From the NCBI GenBank assembly GCA_046539045.1, contig JBKHHU010000016.1:1-29769 (forward strand): a stretch of 29,769 bases of DNA, read 5' to 3'. The position numbers were made by a program, and so were the translations under genes. Source of the DNA: JBKHHU01 sp046539045 (GTDB lineage Bacteria; Planctomycetota; Phycisphaerae; SM23-33). Positions 23,137 through 29,769 of the stretch are shown one piece after another (position 1 is the first letter of the stretch; each line of letters opens with the position of its first letter). The notes beneath the pieces are model-generated. The model had not been told where the DNA came from, made no database searches, and was given only the letters and a program-made list of their open reading frames with translations.

Positions 23137-24287
23137 GGAATTTCGAGGAAACAATTCGTCCGTCCATGGCCTCCCATCCTGCCGTGCGGGATCTGGCGGT
23201 GTCGGGGCTCATCCTGGCTCTCGGCGGGCTCTTGATCTCCGAGTGGCATCAGGGGTTCGAATCCTATTCGCTGAACATCGCCGCCCAGATGACCTCCTTC
23301 TGGTTGCTTCCCGCACTGGGCCTGTTTCTGGTGCTTCAGGAGGGCGGAATCGACTTGAGCGTGTGGGCAACTGCGGCGCTGGCTGGAGTGGTCGGCGTGG
23401 TGGTCATGGACGCGGGCGCTTCCCCAGTTTACGTGTTGCTGGCCGGGGCCGCGGTCGGGGGCGTTCTCGGGGGAGTCAACGCACTGTTGGTCTGCCGTTT
23501 CCGGCTGCCGAGCCCGGTGGTGACGCTGCTGCTGGGCGGGGCGGTGGTGATCATCATGCAGATCGCGTTGCGCGGCGAACGGGTGACAGCAGAGAGCGAG
23601 ACCATGCTGACCTTGCACCAGAAGCTGATGGTCTCGCCTGTGTTCCTGCGGATGATGCTGGTTTCGCTGGCGTATCTGGCGATCGTATTCGGGATGCTGG
23701 GCGTGCGGTTCGTCCGCAGCGGGGACGTCGCTAAAAGTCGCCGGGGCCGCTTGGCGGTTTTTCTCGTGATCAGCGGTCTGGCTTCCGGGTGGGCCGGAGC
23801 GTGCTGGTTGACAGAGTGGAGTTGGACGCCGGTTCCATCTTTCCCGATCAACGACCTTCGGCCGGTCGCCGCGGCGGTGCTGGCCGGGGGGCTGGTACTC
23901 TCGGGCAGAGGGCGATGGTTGCTCGGAGCGCTGTTCCTTCCGCCGTCACTGCTGGTAGCAACGATGTGGCGTCAGTTGACATGGGACTTGCTGTACCAGG
24001 GCTTCGCGCTGCAGCTGTTGTGGTTGATTGCAGGCGCATTGCTGGTGCAGCTCTCGCTTGTCCGGGCAGGCAGGAAGGCCACCCGGCGGCGCAACTGGTT
24101 CCGGGTAGCATTCGTTCTGGCAGGGGTGGGTCTGGCTGCGATGACCATGGAAGCTCACCTGTCGGGTGCGTTGCTCAGGACAACAGTCCACTGGATCGGA
24201 GCGGCCGGCATTGCGTTGTCTGCGGCAACTGTTCTCTGCCGCTGTCTGCTTGAGCGGCGGGAATGGGATAAGCAGCGGAGCGCATAA
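23133..24287 (+). CDS. RbsC-like monosaccharide ABC transporter permease (orphan)
   Basis: This is a 384-residue membrane protein with about nine or ten hydrophobic segments. The segment FLVLQEGGIDLSVWATAALA matches the ribose/xylose permease signature, and 'LRPVAAAVLAGG' then 'GRGRWLLGALF' match the second conserved block. It belongs to the branched-chain/sugar permease family (BPD_transp_2). Such permeases need an ATPase and a binding protein, neither of which is encoded nearby, so it is an orphan here. The upstream UroD-family remnant suggests a partner operon may have been lost; this is inference. I use GTG 23133, which overlaps the small ORF stop; ATG 23166 is an alternative and neither has a strong ribosome site. 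Confidence 0.82.
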   Translation: MRNFEETIRPSMASHPAVRDLAVSGLILALGGLLISEWHQGFESYSLNIAAQMTSFWLLPALGLFLVLQEGGIDLSVWATAALAGVVGVVVMDAGASPVYVLLAGAAVGGVLGGVNALLVCRFRLPSPVVTLLLGGAVVIIMQIALRGERVTAESETMLTLHQKLMVSPVFLRMMLVSLAYLAIVFGMLGVRFVRSGDVAKSRRGRLAVFLVISGLASGWAGACWLTEWSWTPVPSFPINDLRPVAAAVLAGGLVLSGRGRWLLGALFLPPSLLVATMWRQLTWDLLYQGFALQLLWLIAGALLVQLSLVRAGRKATRRRNWFRVAFVLAGVGLAAMTMEAHLSGALLRTTVHWIGAAGIALSAATVLCRCLLERREWDKQRSA

Positions 24288-24315
24288 AAATGGCGGGCCT
24301 CTCTCGACCCGCCAT
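24286..24315 (-). terminator. Terminator between convergent permease and DUF4159 genes
   Basis: ATGGCGGG at 24290-24297 pairs with CCCGCCAT at 24308-24315 around ten bases. On the minus strand it is followed by TTTTT-type sequence, ending the 778-residue DUF4159 gene. On the plus strand it lies three bases after the permease stop and may act in both directions. Confidence 0.7.
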
Positions 24316-24348
24316 CCATTCCTTTTCCAGAGCCGGAATCGCCGGTGC

Positions 24349-26685
24349 TCAATCGCCGTTGTTGGGCTTGTACTCCATATCCGCAGCCACGAGCATGATG
24401 TTCCTCATGATCTTATAGGCGTTCTCCGGCTCGTGGCCTTCGACAGCAATGCAGTTGTACCCGACGAGACCGGCAGTGAGATCGTCCCTGCTGAAATAGA
24501 CAGCCGGGCGGTTTTTCACCCTGACCGTATCCAATACCGGAAGCTGACTCGTACCACGCCCGCTACCGCGGAGCCTGCTTTTCCGGATTTCTGCCCCCTT
24601 GAGCGTGAACACCTTGTCATTCCCGCGCAGGTACCTCAGGCTCCGGCGGCCGAACATGCTCTGAATCGCATCTTCTGCCGCGCGGGAGAACTCCCTTTTG
24701 CCACCGGCGGCGTCGATGACGAGCGTTCCTCCCGCGTTGACCCACTCGGCGAGGGCCTTCTGCTCCGAGGCGGGAAGGTTGAACGAGCCTGTCCCGGTCA
24801 GCATCGCCACCTGCACCTTATCGTTCAGTTCACTTGGTGTTTTGTCGCCGACGACATCCAATCCGACGTTGCAGTCTGCTGTCATCAGGCGCGAAAGACG
24901 CTCCATCGCAAGGGGTTCGGGATCGAAGTTGCCGGCATGGCGGATCCGGGCGACCTTGATCGTTGCGCTGGGCTTCTGCTGCGGTTCTTCCGGCCAGAGG
25001 CTGGTACCGCGTGCCCGCAGGCCGCCCTTCAGGGCCTTCTTGCCGTTGGTGTACGCCAGTACGTTGGCCAGGACCTGGTAGTGAGTCTTGAACGTACCGG
25101 ATCGCCTCAACTGCCATGACTGCGAGAGGTCCACGTCGGTGTGGATCACGAGCGGCCGGATGCCATTGTTGACCTGATACAGCGGCACGGCGCCCCGCAA
25201 ATCGTACAGTGCCTCGCGGGAGTAGATAGCATGGTCAGCGGGGACCTTCGTCAGTTCGTATTTCTCGAACATGCGGGCGTAGGCATCGCGGATGCCTTTG
25301 CTGAAGCCCTTATCGGCGCCGATTTCTCTCCCGCCGCACTCGCTGACGGAGAAAATCGTGCCTCCCTGGAAGACGAATTCTCGGAGTCGGGCGATCTGGT
25401 CGTCGGTGAAGTTCGGTGCGCGCGAGCCGGAAATGTAAAGAATCGGCGCGTCGTGCCACTCGCGAACCGGAACCGACATGTTGATGATCTGCCAGGCGAC
25501 CTCGTTCTCGAAATTCTGGAAGACCCACTTGGTATAGTTGGCGCAATCGCGGGGGCGATTGTTCCAGTCACCGTCGAATCGCAGCTTGTTCAGGATGACC
25601 GCTCGCCGGCCTCGGATGAGGAACAGCAGGGCATAGGAGGTGCTGATGACCTTACTGTATTTGCCCTTCTCGAACGAGCCGTCATCCTTCTGGTAGGCCA
25701 GGAGCATCTTCGTTCCCGTCCGATACCAGTCGACGTTTCCGAAGTACTTGTACCCGCTGGCCAAGCCGATCCGCTCGACACCGTAGAGATGGTAGTAGTG
25801 GTCGCCGTGGCCGACCCTGGTCTTGAGCGTCTTGGTGAAGTTCTTGTCGAACCATTCCAGTCCGGCTTCGATGGTTTTGGTGGTGCGGTCGTTCCTCTCC
25901 TGCACGCAGTTGGCGAACTTCTGGTAGTTGAGGTAGTCGTGGCAGACGTACATGCTGGCCAAGCCCGCAGCGGCCATGGTGGCGGTGGTTTTTTCGCCCA
26001 TGCGATAGCCCCATCCACCGTCCTTGTTCTGGTTGATTTGCCAGTGCCTCAAAACGGCAGCAAGATACCGTTCGGGAACTTCCAGGTTTGCCCGCAGACC
26101 GGCCCAGGCTCCGAGCAGCCCGTACTGGCTGTTGGAGTTGTCCCAGGTCTTGTCTTTCCACTGGTCCTTGCCGCGGTTCTTCTTGTACTTCTTGATCCAG
26201 TCCGACTGGTGCTCTTTGTCGCAGTAGTAGCCGTATGCGCCGTTCAGCGAATATCTGGCAAGCTGCGCCACGTCCCGGGCAAGTAGTTGCCTATAGGCCT
26301 GGTCGGGCGAATCATGCTCTGCCGCCAGCCATACCTGGGCCCGCAGGCCCAACGTGTAGGTGCGCTTGGAATCGAACTCCTTCAGCGCTTCGATGGCCTT
26401 GGCCAGGCGGGAATCCTGGACGTTGATCCCGCTCTCCATCAGAGCGTAACAGGCTAGGGCAGTCGGTCCCATGGCGTGATAGTTCTTATCGTTGTCGTTC
26501 TTCCCGTGCGAGTGCCATGTCCCATCTTTATTCTGCTGGGAAAAGAGATACTTGATTCCCTTCTGGATGGCTTGGCGGACGTCTTCGTCGTCAAAATCTC
26601 GTACCTGCTTCGGTTTGGCCAGAGCGGTGGCGGAAAACGTCGCCAGCACCAGGGCGATGCAAACAGGCCGGTATGAAATAGGCAT
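24349..26685 (-). CDS. Secreted alpha/alpha-toroid plus DUF4159 protein, short paralogue
   Basis: This is a 778-residue protein with a signal peptide cleaved near Ala23 (SATALA). Residues 35-380 resemble the alpha/alpha toroid of terpenoid cyclases and prenyltransferases, with QW-like motifs QNKDGTW, QNKDGGWGY and QKDDGSF. No cyclase DxDD acid motif is evident, so an enzyme role is unlikely. DUF4159 follows (about 390-560), with FDGDWNNRPRD, 'REWHDAPILYISGSRAP' and 'GGTIFSVSECGG'. A second similar Rossmann/GATase-like unit near 630-690 holds 'VQVAMLTGTGSFNLP' and 'GGTLVIDAAGG'. It acts outside the cytoplasm. Function is unknown. GGAGA lies upstream of ATG 26685. The longer paralogue lies upstream on the same strand, 271 bases away, with a promoter between. 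Confidence 0.9.
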   Translation of the reverse strand: MPISYRPVCIALVLATFSATALAKPKQVRDFDDEDVRQAIQKGIKYLFSQQNKDGTWHSHGKNDNDKNYHAMGPTALACYALMESGINVQDSRLAKAIEALKEFDSKRTYTLGLRAQVWLAAEHDSPDQAYRQLLARDVAQLARYSLNGAYGYYCDKEHQSDWIKKYKKNRGKDQWKDKTWDNSNSQYGLLGAWAGLRANLEVPERYLAAVLRHWQINQNKDGGWGYRMGEKTTATMAAAGLASMYVCHDYLNYQKFANCVQERNDRTTKTIEAGLEWFDKNFTKTLKTRVGHGDHYYHLYGVERIGLASGYKYFGNVDWYRTGTKMLLAYQKDDGSFEKGKYSKVISTSYALLFLIRGRRAVILNKLRFDGDWNNRPRDCANYTKWVFQNFENEVAWQIINMSVPVREWHDAPILYISGSRAPNFTDDQIARLREFVFQGGTIFSVSECGGREIGADKGFSKGIRDAYARMFEKYELTKVPADHAIYSREALYDLRGAVPLYQVNNGIRPLVIHTDVDLSQSWQLRRSGTFKTHYQVLANVLAYTNGKKALKGGLRARGTSLWPEEPQQKPSATIKVARIRHAGNFDPEPLAMERLSRLMTADCNVGLDVVGDKTPSELNDKVQVAMLTGTGSFNLPASEQKALAEWVNAGGTLVIDAAGGKREFSRAAEDAIQSMFGRRSLRYLRGNDKVFTLKGAEIRKSRLRGSGRGTSQLPVLDTVRVKNRPAVYFSRDDLTAGLVGYNCIAVEGHEPENAYKIMRNIMLVAADMEYKPNNGD

Positions 26686-26956
26686 GGTGCGGTCTCCTCA
26701 ACTGCAATAATTGCTCACTCCGTGGCGGCTCGTGGTGATCCGGATAGTATGTATGAGTTCGATAATATTGGACACCCCGACCCGTCCAAGGTTATGACAT
26801 TATGCCGTTCGAATGAGCGTAACGCGGGTCACGATCCAGCGCATTTCCAATCGACCCGCTAAGGTGGGAACTACAGGTCTAAGCTACGGATGGTTTACAA
26901 GTCTGCGATCCTGCGAATCTATTCTTGCCGAAATTGCTCACCGGACAAGAGGTCGT
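26686..26956 (-). other. Intergenic region between the DUF4159 paralogues
   Basis: The 271 bases hold a promoter for the 778-residue gene (26762-26789), whose -35 and downstream spacer form an inverted repeat, and the left arm of a hairpin (26941-26974) that spans the stop of the upstream gene. No gene is seen. Confidence 0.5.
26762..26789 (-). promoter_or_regulatory. Candidate promoter of the short DUF4159 gene with embedded inverted repeat
   Basis: On the minus strand TTGGAC (26789-26784) and TATTAT (26767-26762) are separated by 16 bases. The -35 TTGGAC and the GTCCAA abutting the -10 (26773-26768) are perfect reverse complements around ten bases, so a dimeric regulator could cover the whole spacer. 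Confidence 0.45.
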
Positions 26957-26974
26957 TCAATTTTTACTGTCCGG
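26941..26974 (-). other. Hairpin spanning the stop codon of the long DUF4159 gene
   Basis: CCGGACA at 26941-26947 pairs exactly with TGTCCGG at 26968-26974 around a 20-base loop that contains the TGA at 26957-26959. There is no U-run, so it may protect the 3' end or act as a weak terminator. Confidence 0.28.
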
Positions 26975-29527
26975 CTTCAGCGAATACAGTGCGAAATTGC
27001 GCATCAGGGCGAAAGCGGAGCCGGGTTCATAGCCGGAAATAGTGAACGACGGATAGCCTACGAGTCCGGATGTAATGTCTTCCGGGCTGAGGAACACGCC
27101 CGCTCTCCCATCGACCTCCACCGCACGCAGATCAGGGGCAGTCTTCTTGTTTCCCCGCGAATTACGCCGATACGAAACGCCGCGTATCTCGCAATTCTCC
27201 ACGTTGAGGACAGGATGGTTGTCCAGGACCGGCCGGGCCGATCGCCGGCCGAACATGCCGTCCACAAGGTCCTCGGCCGAGCGATAGGCCTTGGTGTCCC
27301 CACCGGCAGCGTCGATGATCAGCAGTCCTCCGCCCTCGATCCACTTCTTCAGTGCGGTCTTCTCGGCTGCGGTCAAGGAGATCGGTCCGGAGGAGGTAAG
27401 GGTGGCAACATCCGCACCGCTGTCGGCAAGCTTCTCGATGTCGATCGGCCCGGTAAGCTTGACGTTGGTCTGCGTCTCGTGGGCCATCTTCAGCGCGAAC
27501 CGTTTGAATGCCAGCGGCTCGGGGTTGTAGTTCCCGGCGTGTTTCAACTGGGCCAGCGTCACCGACCGCTCGTATTGGCCGTCGTAGTCTGCCGGCCAGG
27601 GGTTCGTGCCACGCGACCGCAGCGAGCCCTTGTCCGTCTGCAACAGGTAGATATTTGCCGCGGCTTCGAAGGCTGCTCGTTCGCTTTGGGTCCTCCGGAG
27701 CTGCCAGGCCCTGGCCAGGTCGCCGTCACTGTGGATCACCAGCGAACGCACGCCGTTGTTGATCTCGTGCAGCTTCGGCTCGCCCTTGAGCTTGAAATGG
27801 ACGTCGTAGACCGGGTGACCGTCGCCGCACTCGGTCAGCTCCAGATTCGGAAAGAGCTTTGTATACACTTCGCGGATGCCGTCCTGGAAGCCCTTGCCGT
27901 TGCACTCTGCCACGGAGAAAATCGTCCCGCCCTGGTAAACGAAGCTCCGCAGTTTCTCCAACTGCTCATCTGTGAACTTCGGGGCCTGCGAGCCGGAGAT
28001 GTAGAGAATCGGGGCGTCGTGCCATTCACGCACGGGAGCCTGCAGGTTGATGATCTGCCAGTTGACGGTCCGCTCGAACGTTTCTGAGGTCCAGCGCGTC
28101 AGCATCGCCATGTCGCGCGGGCGGTTGTTCCAGTCACCGTCGAATTCCAGCTTGTTGTAAAGCACCGGGTTCCTGCCGCGGACGAGGAACAGAATCGCGA
28201 AAGCTGCGTCCGGTACGCTGATCTTATTGCGGTCCTTGCGGAGTGCGTACAGAAGCCTCCGCGTACCCATCTTGTACCAGTCGATCTTTCCGAAGTATTT
28301 ATACCCGCTGGCCAGACCGATGCGCTCCACACCGTACAGGTAGTAATAGAGGCGGCTGCCCTTGTTCAGCGAGTCTTCGAAGTTCCTGTCCATCCAATCC
28401 AGCCCCGCCTGGATGGCGTCGCTGGTGGTGTCGGTCCGCTTTACCCCGCAGTCAGCGAACTGTGCGTATCGGAGATTGTCGACGCAAACATAGAGGCTCG
28501 CGATTCCTGCTGCGACCATCGTGGCGCGGGCATTGCCGTCCCCGTGGGTCTTTGTCTTACCCGAAGCGATTTTCTCCAGTATGTCCAGCCGGTTCTCGAT
28601 ACTCTTATACTCTTGAACCTTCTCGATCAGTTGCCCCAACTCCTCGATCAGCTCGTCAACGCGTGCGACCTTCCGCTGGTCCTGTTTGACCTTCTCCCGG
28701 ACCTCACGCAGTTTCTCGACAAGATACTGAAGATACAGCTGCTTGTTGTTGGGTTTCTCAATCTTGACCCCGGCACCTCGCAGCATCGCCGTGATCTTGT
28801 GTTCTGCCTTTTTCTGCGCCGGTTCCACCCGCCGTTTCAGAACGCTTGCCTTCCGTTTCAGAACGCCAATCTGGCCGGTGAGGATGTTCTTGACCCGGTT
28901 CCTCCCGCCGCCACCTTTATAGGCCCAGCTGCCGTCCGGATTCTGCGTGCGGAGCCAGTGGTTCTCCACCAGCTGCCAGTACCTGCTGTCGATCTCGATA
29001 TTTGCCAGCACGCCGGCCCAGACACCCAACAGACCGTACTGGCTGCAGGAATTGTCCCCATGGCTCTTGCCGATGCCATACACGTCATAGCCGTACGCGC
29101 CGACGGCAGTCGATTTGACCAGCGTGTCCACGTCATCGCGCAGGAACTTGATGTACTTACCCCGGCTCTGGCGATCGGCTTCCAGCCAGGCCTGTGCCCG
29201 CAGGCCCATGGAATAGGTCTTGTGGCACGGCTGTTTGCTCATCCAGTCCAGGGCCTTGGCCATCTTGGGGTTCTGGACGCTCACGCCGCTTTCGAGCAGA
29301 GCATAAGTGGCAATCGCGGTCGGTCCGACAGGGTGGTCCCCATGTCCGCCGAAACTGCCGTCTTCTTCCTGGGCCTGCCAGAGACGCTCAGCGAGGTCTT
29401 TGATGGCCTGTTCGACCTTCTCATCGGAGAAGTCGGTGCTCTTCCATTTTTCATCGGCGAACAGGCGGGGTGCCAGTGCGGAAATCGCCACCGTCAGAAT
29501 CAGCAACAATCTGCCAATCTTGCCCAT
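26957..29527 (-). CDS. Secreted alpha/alpha-toroid plus DUF4159 protein, long paralogue with inserted coiled coil
   Basis: This is an 856-residue paralogue of the protein at 24349-26685. The signal peptide ends near residue 24 (PRLFA). The toroid begins at about 35 with the QW-like QEEDGSFGGHG and QNPDGSWAYKG. At about 205-333 a highly charged helical region (KRKASVLKRRVEPAQKKAEH, then 'KLREVREKVKQDQRK' and 'DELIEELGQLIEKVQEY') interrupts it. The toroid resumes with ATMVAAGIASLYVC, aligning with ATMAAAGLASMYVC of the short copy. DUF4159 follows ('FDGDWNNRPRD', 'REWHDAPILYISGSQAP', 'GGTIFSVAEC'), then the second GATase-like unit ('GGGLLIIDAAGG'). The insert is absent from the short copy. The start has GGAG about 12 bases upstream. 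Extracytoplasmic; function unknown. Confidence 0.9.
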   Translation of the reverse strand: MGKIGRLLLILTVAISALAPRLFADEKWKSTDFSDEKVEQAIKDLAERLWQAQEEDGSFGGHGDHPVGPTAIATYALLESGVSVQNPKMAKALDWMSKQPCHKTYSMGLRAQAWLEADRQSRGKYIKFLRDDVDTLVKSTAVGAYGYDVYGIGKSHGDNSCSQYGLLGVWAGVLANIEIDSRYWQLVENHWLRTQNPDGSWAYKGGGGRNRVKNILTGQIGVLKRKASVLKRRVEPAQKKAEHKITAMLRGAGVKIEKPNNKQLYLQYLVEKLREVREKVKQDQRKVARVDELIEELGQLIEKVQEYKSIENRLDILEKIASGKTKTHGDGNARATMVAAGIASLYVCVDNLRYAQFADCGVKRTDTTSDAIQAGLDWMDRNFEDSLNKGSRLYYYLYGVERIGLASGYKYFGKIDWYKMGTRRLLYALRKDRNKISVPDAAFAILFLVRGRNPVLYNKLEFDGDWNNRPRDMAMLTRWTSETFERTVNWQIINLQAPVREWHDAPILYISGSQAPKFTDEQLEKLRSFVYQGGTIFSVAECNGKGFQDGIREVYTKLFPNLELTECGDGHPVYDVHFKLKGEPKLHEINNGVRSLVIHSDGDLARAWQLRRTQSERAAFEAAANIYLLQTDKGSLRSRGTNPWPADYDGQYERSVTLAQLKHAGNYNPEPLAFKRFALKMAHETQTNVKLTGPIDIEKLADSGADVATLTSSGPISLTAAEKTALKKWIEGGGLLIIDAAGGDTKAYRSAEDLVDGMFGRRSARPVLDNHPVLNVENCEIRGVSYRRNSRGNKKTAPDLRAVEVDGRAGVFLSPEDITSGLVGYPSFTISGYEPGSAFALMRNFALYSLKPDSKN

Positions 29528-29769
29528 GCTCAGCGTACTCCAAGGTCAGGTCTGCCCGAGAGGGAGCATCCGTGCCGAATCCCGGAAGGTATGTGTGCGG
29601 TCTACAAAAACTGTGGCCATTCTTTATACCATGCCCACATTGATCGGACAAATCAAAGTCGCGAAGGTAAGGCTTTGTCGCAAGTCAATTTTGACCGGTT
29701 GGAGCGCTACCGCCTCCATGCGGCTGAGTTGTGGGTACGACGGCGCAAAACAGGTTTCGGATGCAGAGG
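29528..29769. other. Upstream region of long DUF4159 gene to window end
   Basis: The 242 bases carry the candidate promoter at 29623-29651. The rest, to the window edge, shows no gene, repeat or RNA that I can support. Confidence 0.4.
29623..29651 (-). promoter_or_regulatory. Candidate promoter of the long DUF4159 gene
   Basis: On the minus strand TTGTCC (29651-29646) and TATAAA (29628-29623) are separated by 17 bases. The start would be near 29616, giving a leader of about 90 bases. Confidence 0.45.

Noticed and set aside
26813..28087. 424-codon plus-strand open frame opposite the long DUF4159 gene
   Set aside because: The minus strand has a clear paralogue match; the plus frame has no domain.
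1..29769. CRISPR array, insertion sequence or integrated phage
   Set aside because: No regularly spaced direct repeats, transposase or integrase motifs, or phage structural genes were seen.

Overview
The window looks like a chromosomal segment of a GC-rich planctomycete, most likely of the Phycisphaerae. The evidence is two secreted proteins with PEP-CTERM tails ending in an arginine run, two large secreted DUF4159 proteins with an alpha/alpha-toroid N-terminus, a RicT/PSP1 protein with a long charged tail, split ResB and CcsA genes, and a small excisionase-like helix-turn-helix membrane protein. The taxonomic call is inference from gene families; no rRNA or tRNA gene is present. No transposase, integrase, CRISPR array or phage gene was seen.

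Bases 1-8100: a 5'-truncated and frameshifted conserved gene faces a minus-strand ricT-like gene. A divergent plus-strand series follows: a small membrane-anchored protein, an HTH protein with two membrane helices, and an OmpA-type lipoprotein ending at a clear terminator. Next is a translationally coupled resB-ccsA pair for system II cytochrome c maturation.

Bases 8250-15560 are all on the minus strand: a CDP-alcohol phosphatidyltransferase, a TlyA-like 2'-O-methyltransferase without an S4 domain, rpsT with its own promoter and terminator, a TPR protein, and rsmA placed one base after a GH38 alpha-mannosidase gene. Ribosome-related genes (rpsT, rsmA, TlyA-like) cluster here.

Bases 15730-17340 hold two tandem PEP-CTERM genes with nearly identical 35-base untranslated leaders. 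A 525-base intergenic region with several palindromes separates them from a plus-strand etfB-etfA-acyl-CoA dehydrogenase operon (17862-21645), which has a good promoter, a leader of about 220 bases and a strong terminator. This operon can pass electrons from acyl-CoA oxidation, and its EtfB motif raises the question of flavin-based bifurcation.

Bases 21900-24290: fabI has an unusual C-terminal extension that runs into the remains of a uroporphyrinogen-decarboxylase-family gene. An orphan RbsC-like sugar permease follows. Bases 24349-29527 hold two tandem minus-strand paralogues (778 and 856 residues) combining a terpenoid-cyclase-like toroid with DUF4159 and a second GATase-like domain. The longer copy has a coiled coil of about 125 residues inserted inside its toroid. 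The most unusual points are the DUF4159 pair, the fabI/UroD junction, the duplicated PEP-CTERM leaders and the etf leader region.
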